Assembly: GCA_965230005.1 (NCBI GenBank)
Contig: OZ245934.1
Coordinates: 4,402,001 to 4,466,000 of the forward strand
Reading direction: 5' to 3'
DNA length: 64,000 bases
Origin: SZUA-309 sp965230005
GTDB lineage: Bacteria > Pseudomonadota > Gammaproteobacteria > Pseudomonadales > Azotimanducaceae
Below, in pieces: positions 27,161 through 35,936 of the stretch (positions are counted from its first letter, which is position 1; every line of letters begins with the position of its first letter). A model generated the notes under the pieces. It had not been told where the DNA came from. It made no database searches and was given only the letters and a program-made list of their open reading frames with translations. Position numbers and translations under genes: made by a program.

Positions 27161-28435
27161 GTGACCCGCTCCGGGGCCCGAGTGCCGGCACCCGCCGGCG
27201 CGTCTCGCCGCTTACTCATGGCGGCAGTGCTGCTTCTGGCAGGGTCCAGCCAGGCCCTGGAGCTCGACGTGCGAACCAAGTTCTTCGGCGCCGGGGCCGC
27301 GCTGCCGGAACACAGCCTGCAGCGACAGCTCGCCGGTACCCCGGCCTACGACTACACGGCGGATCTGCGTCTGCTCTTCAAGCAGGAGTGGGGTCGCCTG
27401 TCCTTCACCGCGCACCACAACACGATTCTCAACGGCGGTGATTCCTTCGCCTTTCTGACCAACCCCGGCGCCACCCTCGACCAGTCACCGACGGACGACG
27501 CGTTCCGGCTCATGGATCTCACCTGGGAGCTGCACAGCGGCGATCGGCACCGGCTCGTGCATCGTTTTGATCGCCTGGCTTTGCAGTACCGGGCCAGCAC
27601 CTGGGGGCTGACCGTGGGCCGGGAAGCGGTGAGCTGGGGCAGCGGAGTGGTCTTTCAGCCCATGGACCTGTTCAGCCCCTTCGCGCCGACTACCGTCGAC
27701 CGGGATTTCAAAGCCGGCGACGATCTCCTGATCTTCGACAAGCTCTTCGACGACGGCAGCGATCTGCAGCTGCTCGGCGTCGCCCGCCGCGATCTTGACG
27801 GTGACGCCACGGCGGACGTGGCAAGCGCGGCACTGAAGTGGCGAAAGTTTCTGGGCGCCAGGGAGTTCGAACTGTTCGGCGGCAAGCACTACCAGGATCA
27901 GGTCTACGGGGGGTCCCTGCGTGTGCCCGTCGGCGGGTCCATGGTCCGCACCGATCTCGTCGCGACGCGTCTCGATGCGGACGGAGACTGGCGCTTCTCC
28001 GGTGTGATCAATGCCGACTACAGCTTCGACCTCAGCGGGCGCTCGGCCTACGTCTTCGCCGAGTTCTACCACAACGATTTCGGGGTAAAGACGCTGCCCG
28101 ACGACATCCGCGAACTGCCCGAAGAACTCACCGAGCGGCTGGCCCGGGGCGAAGTCTTCAACCTGATGCGTGACTATCTCGCCCTCGGCGGCTCACTGCA
28201 GTGGCACCCCCTGTGGACCCAGGCGCTGACGTTGATCTCGAATCTGAACGACGGCAGCTCGCTCCTGCAGACGACGCTCTCCTACGTGCCGAGTGATCAC
28301 GCCACCCTCGATGCGGGCGTGACCGTTCCCATTGGTGATGCCGGTCAGGAGTTCGGTGGCGTGCCGATTTTCGGCGAGAACGCCACCACGGGCGGTGCCT
28401 TCCAGGGCTATCTGCGCTGGGTCTACTATTTCTGA
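27161..28435 (+). CDS. Predicted outer-membrane beta-barrel protein of the cassette
   Basis: 424 residues from the GTG at 27161, ten bases after the ATPase stop; an ATG at 27218 is an alternative that would also keep the signal peptide core (MAAVLLLAGSSQALE). The mature protein shows alternating amphipathic strands with many aromatic residues (LSFTAHHNTILNGGD, LTVGREAVSWGSG, AYVFAEFYHNDFG) and ends in RWVYYF, a terminal Phe with aromatic spacing typical of barrels inserted by BAM. I do not recognise the exact family; it resembles long porin-like proteins. As last gene of the cassette it could be the outer-membrane acceptor or exit channel. Confidence 0.75.
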   Translation: MTRSGARVPAPAGASRRLLMAAVLLLAGSSQALELDVRTKFFGAGAALPEHSLQRQLAGTPAYDYTADLRLLFKQEWGRLSFTAHHNTILNGGDSFAFLTNPGATLDQSPTDDAFRLMDLTWELHSGDRHRLVHRFDRLALQYRASTWGLTVGREAVSWGSGVVFQPMDLFSPFAPTTVDRDFKAGDDLLIFDKLFDDGSDLQLLGVARRDLDGDATADVASAALKWRKFLGAREFELFGGKHYQDQVYGGSLRVPVGGSMVRTDLVATRLDADGDWRFSGVINADYSFDLSGRSAYVFAEFYHNDFGVKTLPDDIRELPEELTERLARGEVFNLMRDYLALGGSLQWHPLWTQALTLISNLNDGSSLLQTTLSYVPSDHATLDAGVTVPIGDAGQEFGGVPIFGENATTGGAFQGYLRWVYYF

Positions 28436-28529
28436 GTGGACGCCCGGGCGCAGAGCCGGGGCCTGCTGAAGTTCGAGGCTGTGCAACCCGACCCGGGCGA
28501 TCAGACGGCGTCGAGCGGACGCCGTCCGT

Positions 28530-29444
28530 TCACACTTTGATGGCCGCACCCGCGGCATCTGCCGCTTCCACGTTGGCCTTCTTTGCTTCGAGGAGCTGCG
28601 GGACCACGCCGTCCAGCTCGTCGAGGCTCCAGACACCGGTGGTCTTCTTGAACTGCTTGATGACCTTCGGCTGCTGCATGATGGCCACGCCGCCATAGCC
28701 GGTGTGGAATATCTCCGAGGTGATGCCGCCTGCCTCCGGCGTCGCCAGCCAGGCGACGATCGGCGCGATGTGCTGCGGTCCGCTCTCTTCCATTTCCGAG
28801 TCGCCGACTTCCTCGCCCCGGTTTTCCCGGAGCGGGATGGTCATACGGGTCAGGGCCCCGGGAGAGATGGTGTTCACCGTGCAGCCGTACTTCGCAAGCT
28901 CCAGCGCCAGCACCCGGGAGAAACCGGCGATACCGGCTTTTGCCGCGCCGTAGTTAGCCTGGCCGAAGTTGCCATAGAGGCCGGAGACGCTGGAGAAATT
29001 GATGATCCTGCAGCCGGTGCGGTTTTCCGCGCGGATGTAGTTGGCGAAGGGCCGCGAGCAGCAGTAGTGGCCCTTCAGGTGCACGGCGATCACCGCGTCC
29101 CAGTCGGATTCCTCCATGTTGAAGATGGTTTTGTCACGGAGGATGCCCGCGTTGTTGACGAGGATGTCCATGCCGCCGAAGGCATCGAGGGCGGTCTGAT
29201 GCAGGCTCTGCCCGCCGGCCACCTCGGCGATAGATTCCGTGTGTGAGACGGCTTCACCGCCCAGGGCGCGGATTTCCGCAACCACGTCGTCAGCGATTTT
29301 GCCGGTGCCGGTGCCATCGGTGTTGCCGCCGAGATCGTTGACCACAACCTTTGCCCCTTCGCTCGCCATGAGCAGGGCGATTTCCCGGCCGATACCACGG
29401 CCTGCGCCGGTGACGACGGCGATTCTGTCTTCGAGTCTTGCCAT
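28530..29444 (-). CDS. Short-chain dehydrogenase/reductase (MFE-2 / hydroxyacyl-CoA dehydrogenase-like)
   Basis: 304 residues. Rossmann motif TGAGRGIG (12-19), NNAG, and the catalytic Ser and Tyr-x-x-x-Lys in FSSVSGLYGNFGQANYGAAK. The DLGG loop (about residue 37) and a C-terminal extension of about 50 residues match the dehydrogenase unit of peroxisomal MFE-2-type (R)-3-hydroxyacyl-CoA enzymes more than FabG. A good ribosome site GGGAGAG precedes the ATG. It is divergent from the histidine phosphatase gene across about 200 bp. Probable role in fatty-acyl or steroid side-chain oxidation. Confidence 0.88.
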   Translation of the reverse strand: MARLEDRIAVVTGAGRGIGREIALLMASEGAKVVVNDLGGNTDGTGTGKIADDVVAEIRALGGEAVSHTESIAEVAGGQSLHQTALDAFGGMDILVNNAGILRDKTIFNMEESDWDAVIAVHLKGHYCCSRPFANYIRAENRTGCRIINFSSVSGLYGNFGQANYGAAKAGIAGFSRVLALELAKYGCTVNTISPGALTRMTIPLRENRGEEVGDSEMEESGPQHIAPIVAWLATPEAGGITSEIFHTGYGGVAIMQQPKVIKQFKKTTGVWSLDELDGVVPQLLEAKKANVEAADAAGAAIKV

Positions 29445-29641
29445 TTCTCTCTCCCTTACTGGTCCTGTACGCCCCCTGGCGTTCCCCTGAGCAGGCGAAC
29501 CTTGTCGTCGCGCTCGCTACCGATACTAAACTAACCGCTTTCGACGGCGCGACCTTGGTTGCGCACGCGAGGCAGTGGATTCCAGGGACAGGTGAGAACT
29601 ATCAGAAGGGTGAAGAGCCGTCTGGCGGCAGGAGGAGCAAA

Positions 29642-30340
29642 GTGAGTGATGCAGAACGGGCGGACTATGGCCGACGGACGGCGGCGCTCGTCGACGAAGT
29701 TTTCGAGCAGGGCGTGGATCGCGCCGTGCTCCTGCTCCGCCACTCCGCCCGGGAGTATGTCGAGGGGCGCCATGATCTGGACAATCCGCTGACCGAAGCT
29801 GGCCGTGAGTATGCACAGCGTCTCGGTGAAGCCCTGCCGAAAGCGGCTACCGTTCGGGCTTACGCAAGCCCGCCTCATCGCTGCATGGAAACGGCTGAAC
29901 GGATGCTCAGCGGCCATGAAAGCGGCGGTGGGTCTGTCACGAGGCACCGGCCGCTCGAGGCTCTCGGGGTCTTCTATGCGCTGGATCAGATGAAGCTCTG
30001 GCGGGCCATGGGTGAGGCGGGCGGTCTCGTGCCTTATATCTCCGGGTGGATGGCGGGAGCGGTGGGTCCGGATGTCATGATTCCCGCACAGACGGCCGCC
30101 CGGCTGCTCCTCGACGTGCTGGCGGATAAGCTCAATAAGCCCGTTGCGGAAACCCAGCTGGACCTCTGCGTTTCTCACGACATGACGCTGTACCTCATGC
30201 GCACGGTGCTGCTCGGCGTACCCCTCGAAGCGCAGCCCGTGGCCTATCTCGACGGTATGGTCCTGTTTCGGCGAGGTGACGAACTGCTGGTCCGCGGTCT
30301 TGGTCCGGATGGGATGACAGTGGAGGCCGCAGCACCCTAG
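29642..30340 (+). CDS. Histidine phosphatase family protein
   Basis: 232 residues from the GTG at 29642, chosen because AGGAGGAG lies directly upstream; the open frame extends further upstream without family sequence. The phosphohistidine motif is seen as LLLRHSARE (RHS variant of RHG) at about residues 34-42 and the second active His in CVSHDMTLYLM near residue 180. A phosphomonoesterase of the acid-phosphatase or phosphoglycerate-mutase branch is likely; the substrate is unknown. It is followed 34 bp later by the acyl-CoA synthetase gene on the same strand. Confidence 0.85.
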   Translation: MSDAERADYGRRTAALVDEVFEQGVDRAVLLLRHSAREYVEGRHDLDNPLTEAGREYAQRLGEALPKAATVRAYASPPHRCMETAERMLSGHESGGGSVTRHRPLEALGVFYALDQMKLWRAMGEAGGLVPYISGWMAGAVGPDVMIPAQTAARLLLDVLADKLNKPVAETQLDLCVSHDMTLYLMRTVLLGVPLEAQPVAYLDGMVLFRRGDELLVRGLGPDGMTVEAAAP

Positions 30341-30374
30341 AATCGGCGGGAGAGAGGGATTCTGAGGGGGAATC

Positions 30375-31937
30375 ATGACGGACATCTACGCGTCGCTGGA
30401 CGCCGCGCTCGAGCGGGGTATGGCGCTTGCCCATCATGCGCGGGCTCAGGGCGAAGCCCTTGCACTCGCTACACCGTTTGGTGATCGCAGCTTCAACGAA
30501 CTCAATGGCCGGACCAATCAGCTGTTGCGGCTGCTCCGCGACCGCGGCATCGGCGCGGGCGATGCCATCGCTGTGGTGTCCCGGAACCGGCCCGAGTTCA
30601 TCGAAGCCTTTGCGGCCACGCAGCGCGGCGGGATCCGCTTCACACCGGTGAACTTCCATCTCACCGGCGAAGAGGCCGGCTACGTCATCGACAACTGTGA
30701 AGCCCGGGCGGTGATCTACGACGCCGACCTCGGGACCGGCGTTGATGCCGTGGCGCATGCCAAGAACTGCGAGGTACGCCTGGCCATCGGCGGCAGCATC
30801 GACGAATTCGAGGACTACGAAGCGGCCGTTGCCGCGTACGACAGCGCCGACATCGACGACCCTGTCCGGGGCACGACCATGCTCTACACGTCGGGCACCA
30901 CGGGCCGTCCGAAGGGCGTCTACCGGAAGGAGCAGCCCGTTGCGACCTCGGCGGCCCAGCAGGCCTCCGCAGGTGGGCCCGGCAAAGTGAACCTCTGCAC
31001 GGGACCGGCGTATCACGCGGCACCCCTGGTTTTTAACGTGGCCGCACCCCTCAACGCCGGCGCCGCCATTGTCATGATGGACAAGTGGGACCCGGAAGAA
31101 ACGCTGCGGCTCGTGGATGCTCACGGTGTTACCCACACGCACATGGTGGCCACCATGTTCCATCGGCTGCTGCAGCTGCCGGAGGACGTGCGCAACCGCT
31201 ACGACGTTTCTTCCATGGAGTACATCGTCCACGGTGCAGCGCCCTGCCCGGTGCACGTGAAGCACGCCATGATCGAGTGGTTCGGACCCATCGTGAACGA
31301 GTACTACGCCGCCACGGAAGGTGGCGGTGGGTTCTTCGTCGATTCGGAAACCTGGCTCAAAAAACCGGGCAGCGTCGGCAACACGCCGAACCCGGAAGGG
31401 ACCCGTATCGTCGATGACGATGGGAACGAGGTGCCTCAGGGTGAGTCCGGCTATATCTACTTCAAGGCGCCCGAGGTGGGCCGCTTCGAGTACTTCAAGG
31501 CGCCGGAGAAAACGGGCGAGTCCTATCGCGGCGACTGGTTCACGCTCGGGGACATGGGCTATTTCGATGAGGATGGCTTTCTCTTCCTCAATGGCCGCAG
31601 CGCTGAGACGATCATCTCCGGCGGGGTGAACATCTATCCGCAGGAGGTCGACGCAGCCCTGCTCGAGCATGACGCCGTGCTCGATGCCTGTACCGTGGGT
31701 GTGCCGAATGACGAGTGGGGCGAAGAGGTGAAGGCGGTGATACAGCTCGCCGAGGGTTTCAGCCCATCGCCGGACCTTGCCGACAACATCATTGCCCATG
31801 CCCGTGGACGTCTGGCGGCCTTCAAGTGTCCGCGTTCCGTGGACTTTGCCGATGACCTGCCGCGGCTGCCGAGTGGCAAAATACAACGGCGCCACGTACG
31901 GGCGCCGTTCTGGGAAGGTCGGGACCGGCAGATCTAG
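30375..31937 (+). CDS. Acyl-CoA synthetase (AMP-forming)
   Basis: 520 residues, ANL superfamily. The P-loop-like A3 motif is LYTSGTTGRPKGV (about 172-184), A5 is EYYAATEGGG, A8 is GDMGYFDEDGFLFLNGR and the A10 lysine is in LPSGKIQRR. These enzymes adenylate a carboxylic acid and then form its CoA thioester. Sequence style is that of medium/long-chain or cyclic-acid ligases, but the exact acid is not readable. It may be co-transcribed with the histidine phosphatase gene and supplies CoA esters to the SDR and crotonase-type enzymes in the window. Confidence 0.92.
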   Translation: MTDIYASLDAALERGMALAHHARAQGEALALATPFGDRSFNELNGRTNQLLRLLRDRGIGAGDAIAVVSRNRPEFIEAFAATQRGGIRFTPVNFHLTGEEAGYVIDNCEARAVIYDADLGTGVDAVAHAKNCEVRLAIGGSIDEFEDYEAAVAAYDSADIDDPVRGTTMLYTSGTTGRPKGVYRKEQPVATSAAQQASAGGPGKVNLCTGPAYHAAPLVFNVAAPLNAGAAIVMMDKWDPEETLRLVDAHGVTHTHMVATMFHRLLQLPEDVRNRYDVSSMEYIVHGAAPCPVHVKHAMIEWFGPIVNEYYAATEGGGGFFVDSETWLKKPGSVGNTPNPEGTRIVDDDGNEVPQGESGYIYFKAPEVGRFEYFKAPEKTGESYRGDWFTLGDMGYFDEDGFLFLNGRSAETIISGGVNIYPQEVDAALLEHDAVLDACTVGVPNDEWGEEVKAVIQLAEGFSPSPDLADNIIAHARGRLAAFKCPRSVDFADDLPRLPSGKIQRRHVRAPFWEGRDRQI

Positions 31938-31954
31938 CGCGCGCTTCGCTCCGC

Positions 31955-32980
31955 TTACCAGGCGGTGCGGTGGCCAACCGTGCGTGCGACCCGCAGTTCC
32001 GCGGCGCGACGCTCCGCCCTGCGTTCGGCTTTCAGTTCCTCGGCGCGCCGTTCCGCCCTGCGTTCGGCCTTCCTTTCGGCTTTCCGTTCTGCCGTGCGTC
32101 GCTCAGCCTGCCGCTCGGCGCGGCGCGCTGCCCGGGCCGCATCCTCGGCCTGTTCGCGGGCAAGTTCAGCGGCGAGGCGCTCACGCTGGTGCTTCAGCTT
32201 CTTGTTCCGGTCGCGGCTCGAGTCGAGACGATCTCTCGTGCGTTCGAGCTCTGCCTCGGTGCGGGCCAGCTCAGCGCGGGTCTGCTTCAGAGCCCGCTTC
32301 TGCCGTTTTGCCGCCTTGTTCTCTTCGGCTTCAGCGATGAGCCAGGCTAACCCCACCAGCGGATTGTCGATCTGCCGCCTGCTCGAATAGTGGTCGCGAC
32401 GCGGCTGCACGTGATGGTAGTCGTCGCGATTCCGATAGTCGTGATGCGCGTGCCGGCGAGGTTCCAGCACGGCGGTGACGGAGCGGACCTGCGTGCCCGG
32501 TCCCAGGCGCAGACGCCAGCTGTCGCGGGCCCGGCTTGGGGCCGGAATGCGCGTGCGTTCATAGCCCGGCAGGAAATAGCGGCCGCTCTTCCGATCGCCG
32601 GTTCGGAGCGTCGCATAGCCGTTGGAGAAGGGACCGTTCTTCACAACGACGGCCCTGAGCCGATAGTCGTTCGGATTCAACCCGGTTTCATGACGGATGA
32701 GACGCTTCAGCTTCAGGGTTTCCGGGCCATGCTCGCGGATGGGAATCCGCACCCGGACCACGTCCCGGTAGGGGGCCACGGTGACTTTATGACCCCGTTG
32801 ATCTCCCCACTGGGCGTCGTACCGGTGTTTGCCATGGTCGGCGGCGGCCGGCAGGGCGGCGCCAGCGAGGGCGAGGCTGAGTGCTGAGGCGGCGATCGTT
32901 CGGTTGACGAGGTTGCGCTTTCCGCGCGGCTGCTCCTCGGGGGTTTGCGTTTCGTGCTTCTGCTTTTCATGCTTTTTCAT
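31955..32980 (-). CDS. Exported basic protein with C-terminal Arg/Glu/Ala coiled coil
   Basis: 341 residues from the ATG at 32980 with GGAGG seven bases upstream. A signal peptide is visible (TIAASALSLALAGAALPAAADHG). The middle (about 55-180) is an unrecognised globular region rich in His, Arg and Tyr, including LNPNDYRLRAVVVKNGPFSNGYA. The last 130 residues form a long charged helix with degenerate units of the type AERRAERKAERR, predicted coiled coil, encoded by imprecise tandem repeats at about 32000-32140. Four 11-bp-spaced half sites lie upstream. A periplasmic or surface role in envelope stress is a guess. Confidence 0.75.
   Translation of the reverse strand: MKKHEKQKHETQTPEEQPRGKRNLVNRTIAASALSLALAGAALPAAADHGKHRYDAQWGDQRGHKVTVAPYRDVVRVRIPIREHGPETLKLKRLIRHETGLNPNDYRLRAVVVKNGPFSNGYATLRTGDRKSGRYFLPGYERTRIPAPSRARDSWRLRLGPGTQVRSVTAVLEPRRHAHHDYRNRDDYHHVQPRRDHYSSRRQIDNPLVGLAWLIAEAEENKAAKRQKRALKQTRAELARTEAELERTRDRLDSSRDRNKKLKHQRERLAAELAREQAEDAARAARRAERQAERRTAERKAERKAERRAERRAEELKAERRAERRAAELRVARTVGHRTAW
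32000..32140 (-). repeat. Degenerate tandem coding repeat (AER/AERR units)
   Basis: Reading plus strand, units such as TTCGGCTTTCAGTTCCTCGG and CGCCGTTCCGCCCTGCGTTC recur with small changes. They encode overlapping Ala-Glu-Arg-Arg heptad-like units of the coiled-coil tail. The unit lengths vary in multiples of three, so the reading frame is kept; copy number could vary between strains. Confidence 0.6.
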
Positions 32981-33029
32981 GGGATGCCTCCATGACAACT
33001 GATCGTGCGGTCAAGGTAGGCGGGAGGCG

Positions 33030-33069
33030 CTGAACTGCCTCTGAATCGGGAATGAACGGAAACTAAACG
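33030..33069. promoter_or_regulatory. Array of four half sites with exact 11-bp period (OmpR/PhoB-type)
   Basis: Heptamers CTGAACT (33030), CTGAATC (33041), ATGAACG (33052) and CTAAACG (33063) are each followed by four spacer bases, the same geometry as a Pho box or PmrA/PhoP box. The array is 50-90 bp upstream of the ATG of the exported coiled-coil gene (minus strand). On that strand the last box is 11 bp from a possible -10 TACCTT (33013-33018), the layout of promoters activated by OmpR-family regulators. Confidence 0.55.
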
Positions 33070-33095
33070 GTGAACGGTGGCGCCGTACCAGCGCC

Positions 33096-34337
33096 TCAGC
33101 CGGCCAGCGCCCTCGCCACGGGGGCCTGCCAGGCGCTCGGCGTGCACCTGGACAGGATGATCTCCGGGCAGCCGTTGAACGCCGCGAAGCGCTGCACGGC
33201 TTCTGCCAGCGCCGGTAGAAAGTCCTCGTCGAGCACTCTGTCATCAGCCTCTGCAGCCTGCTCGAGGTGCAGGTGCTTCAGTTCGAAGCGGCCGTCCTCG
33301 CGATGGGCCTTGCAGTCGGCCCGGCCCACGAGTCGATCCCGGTAGACGATGGGCAGGCAGAAGTAGCCGAAGCGACGATCGGCTTCTTTCAGATAGCACT
33401 CGATCTGGTAGTCGAAATCGAACACCGACAGCACCCGGTCCCGGTGGATAACGGCCGGATCGAAGGGAGAGAGCAGCAGCGCCCGAGCCGGTGCTCGCGG
33501 TGCCCGGCCTTCGAGGCGCTCCGGTTCCGTATAGGCGAGTACCCCGCAGGGCTGGCGCAGGGCCAGGAGCGTACCGGCCGTCAGGCGATCGTCGATGGCT
33601 GCCGTCAGGGCCTGGCGAATGGCCTGGCCGCGACGCAGGTGTGTGACGGCCTTGGGGGCGATGAAGCCGTGTGCACGGATCGTTGTCTCCAGCAGGTGTT
33701 CGGCCAGCTCCCGCTGCGTCGGCATGCGGGTGTCGGTGTCCGGCGGCAACACGCGCTCCCGGAGATCGTAGCTCTTCTGGAAACCGTCCCGACCCGTGAC
33801 CATGAGATCACCCTGCATGAACAGCTGCTCCAGGGCACGTTTCGTCGGCTTCCAGTTCCACCAGCCGGTTGCACCGGCGGGCGGCGATTCGAAGTCCCGG
33901 GCCATGAGCGGACCTTCGTCTGCGACCCGGGCCAGCACCTCTGCCATGAGTTTCTGGTCACGGCTGCGGATCCACCGTTCCTCGAAGTTGCGCATGCGCT
34001 CCATGTGCGGGAGGGCGAAGCGGTAGTCGCGCATGGGCAGGTAAGCGGCGGCGTGATACCAGTATTCGAACAGCAGACCTTCCAGCTGCAGCCGGTCGAG
34101 ATGTTTCGGCTCGTAGTTCGGGACGCGACTGTGCAGCACGTGGTCGTGGGCGCGGGCCACGACGGAAATCGTATCGATCTGCACGTAGCCGATTTGTTCC
34201 ACCGCACGCTGCACCGCTCCCCGGCCGCGGCCGAAAGGCGCATTCTCGAGCAATCCCTGGGCGTGCAGGGCCATACGGCGCAGGCGCCCGGTGCTGACCG
34301 GGGCGACTACCGGTTTGGTTGCTCGTCTGGAGGCCAT
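33096..34337 (-). CDS. Winged-helix DNA-binding protein, YcaQ-family glycosylase-like
   Basis: 413 residues from the ATG at 34337; the longer open frame upstream shows no family sequence. Typical segments of the HTH_42 / YcaQ (crosslink-repair DNA glycosylase) family are seen: LGYVQIDT-like IGYVQIDTISVVARAHDHVL, EYWYHAAAYLP, PPAGATGWWNWKPTKRALE and LLSPFDPAVIHRDR. Family members excise bulky or crosslinked bases; E. coli YcaQ unhooks interstrand crosslinks with a QxD motif, here QID. Divergent from tpm with only 37 bp between start codons. The call is by overall pattern. Confidence 0.85.
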   Translation of the reverse strand: MASRRATKPVVAPVSTGRLRRMALHAQGLLENAPFGRGRGAVQRAVEQIGYVQIDTISVVARAHDHVLHSRVPNYEPKHLDRLQLEGLLFEYWYHAAAYLPMRDYRFALPHMERMRNFEERWIRSRDQKLMAEVLARVADEGPLMARDFESPPAGATGWWNWKPTKRALEQLFMQGDLMVTGRDGFQKSYDLRERVLPPDTDTRMPTQRELAEHLLETTIRAHGFIAPKAVTHLRRGQAIRQALTAAIDDRLTAGTLLALRQPCGVLAYTEPERLEGRAPRAPARALLLSPFDPAVIHRDRVLSVFDFDYQIECYLKEADRRFGYFCLPIVYRDRLVGRADCKAHREDGRFELKHLHLEQAAEADDRVLDEDFLPALAEAVQRFAAFNGCPEIILSRCTPSAWQAPVARALAG

Positions 34338-34374
34338 TCGTGATACTCGCCCTTTGGCTTGCCGAGGGCAACGG

Positions 34375-35034
34375 ATGGAAGCGGAATTCTGGCTGGATCG
34401 CTGGCGCAACAACCAGCTCGGCTGGCACCGTTCGGACACGAATCCGCTGCTGGCGAAGCACTGGCCGGCGCTCGGCATTACCCGCGGGGCGGCCGTTTTC
34501 GTGCCGCTCTGCGGGAAGAGCCTCGACATGCGCTACCTCGAATCCCTCGGCCACCCGGTCATGGGTATCGAGCTCTCGGAAGCTGCGATCGAAGCCTACT
34601 TCGCGGAGGGTGGGGAAGCCGCAGAGCGTACGGAAGGCTTCTACCTGACGCGCTTCAAAGGCCCGAATGCGACGCTCTATCGTGGTGACTTCTTCGATCT
34701 CTCCACGCCCGACATCCTCGGAATCCGCGCGGTGTACGACCGCGGCGCCCTGGTTGCCTTACCACCGGAAACGCGCGCGCTCTACGTCGACCACATGCTG
34801 CGGATCATCCCGGAGCACGCTCATATTCTGCTCATCACCCTGGAATACGATCAGGACAAGGTGCAGGGGCCGCCGCATTCGGTGTCCGAGCAGGAGGTCC
34901 GGCACCTCTATGAGGGCCGCTGTCGTGTGGAGCGCCTCGAGACTGCCCGTGCCACGGATCTGCCGCCGAAATTCGCCGAGGCCGGCATCAACGAAGCAGT
35001 CGAGTCCGTCTACCACGTGATCAAGGATCACTGA
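34375..35034 (+). CDS. tpm: Thiopurine S-methyltransferase
   Basis: 219 residues, the standard bacterial TPMT length. Hallmarks are the N-terminal FWLDRWRNNQLGWH, the SAM-binding FVPLCGKSLDMRYL (about 42-55), GIELSE and VYDRGALVALPP. The ATG at 34375 follows GAGGG; longer starts overlap the divergent gene and lack homology. Bacterial TPMT methylates thiopurines and also selenium and tellurium oxyanions, giving volatile products. It is followed after one base by the alpha/beta hydrolase gene (GTG at 35036), so both are probably one transcript. Confidence 0.93.
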   Translation: MEAEFWLDRWRNNQLGWHRSDTNPLLAKHWPALGITRGAAVFVPLCGKSLDMRYLESLGHPVMGIELSEAAIEAYFAEGGEAAERTEGFYLTRFKGPNATLYRGDFFDLSTPDILGIRAVYDRGALVALPPETRALYVDHMLRIIPEHAHILLITLEYDQDKVQGPPHSVSEQEVRHLYEGRCRVERLETARATDLPPKFAEAGINEAVESVYHVIKDH

Positions 35035-35035
35035 C

Positions 35036-35896
35036 GTGAGCGAAGCGAACGTCGGCATCGATGACGCGAACACTCGCCTCATCGAAGCCGGCGGCCTGAC
35101 CTTTGCCTGGCAGCGGCACGGCTCAGAGGCCGGCCCCGCCCTGGTGCTCGTGCGCGGCCTTGGCACGCAGCTCATCGAATGGAGCCCCGTGTTCCTCGAG
35201 GCGCTGGTGGCCGGGGGTCTGCAGGTGATCATTTTCGACAACCGCGACGTTGGCCGCTCGAGCCGCCTGACCGAGGACTACCCGCTGTCGGCCATGGCCG
35301 GAGACGTGGCGCAGCTGACGAAAGCCCTGGCGATCGATCGCTTCCATGTGCTCGGTATTTCCCTCGGAGGCATGATCGCGCAGCTCACGGCCGTGGAGCA
35401 TCCCGAGCGGGTGCTCTCGCTCATTTCCATCATGTCGAGCAGCGGCGATCCGACGCTGCCGCGGCCGTCCAGCGAGTCGGCCCGACGCTTGCGGGTGACC
35501 GCAGACGCACGAGCCGAGGCCATTGCCCTGGACGTGGAAAACCGGGCTTTCTGGGGTTCCCCCGGCTATCCGGAGTCTGAAGCAGAGCGCCGGGCCATGG
35601 CGGAGGCGGTCTACAACCGCGCCCATGATCCGGAGGGGGTGAGTCGACAGATGCGGGCGGCAATTGCGGACGGCGATCGCACGGAGCGCCTCAAAGGGCT
35701 CGAACTCCCGGCGCTGGTGATTCATGGTGCGGACGACGTGCTCGTGCTGCCGGCCGCGGGAGAAGCGACAGCCCGGGCCATCCCCGGGGCGGCTTTCGAA
35801 CTGGTGCCCGGCATGGGCCACAACATCCCCGCCGGGCTCGCCCCGCACATCGCGAGGCGAATCCTCGAATTTCTGCGGCGTCACGATTTCTGCTGA
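35036..35896 (+). CDS. Alpha/beta-fold hydrolase
   Basis: 286 residues. Oxyanion region LVRGLGTQLIEW, nucleophile elbow HVLGISLGGMIAQ (Ser about residue 107), acid in VIHGADDVLVLP and His in PGMGHNIP complete the triad. The tight FDNRDVGRSSRLT segment is common in proline-iminopeptidase-like and ester hydrolases of this group. It has no signal peptide. GTG start one base after the tpm stop indicates translational coupling. Substrate unknown. Confidence 0.87.
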   Translation: MSEANVGIDDANTRLIEAGGLTFAWQRHGSEAGPALVLVRGLGTQLIEWSPVFLEALVAGGLQVIIFDNRDVGRSSRLTEDYPLSAMAGDVAQLTKALAIDRFHVLGISLGGMIAQLTAVEHPERVLSLISIMSSSGDPTLPRPSSESARRLRVTADARAEAIALDVENRAFWGSPGYPESEAERRAMAEAVYNRAHDPEGVSRQMRAAIADGDRTERLKGLELPALVIHGADDVLVLPAAGEATARAIPGAAFELVPGMGHNIPAGLAPHIARRILEFLRRHDFC

Positions 35897-35936
35897 TTTC
35901 CGGCAGGTCTGGGGACAGTCGAGCGTTTTTCAAGAT

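Noticed and set aside
30195..31895. 566-codon minus-strand frame opposite the acyl-CoA synthetase
   Set aside because: Shadow of a gene with all adenylation motifs; no independent support.
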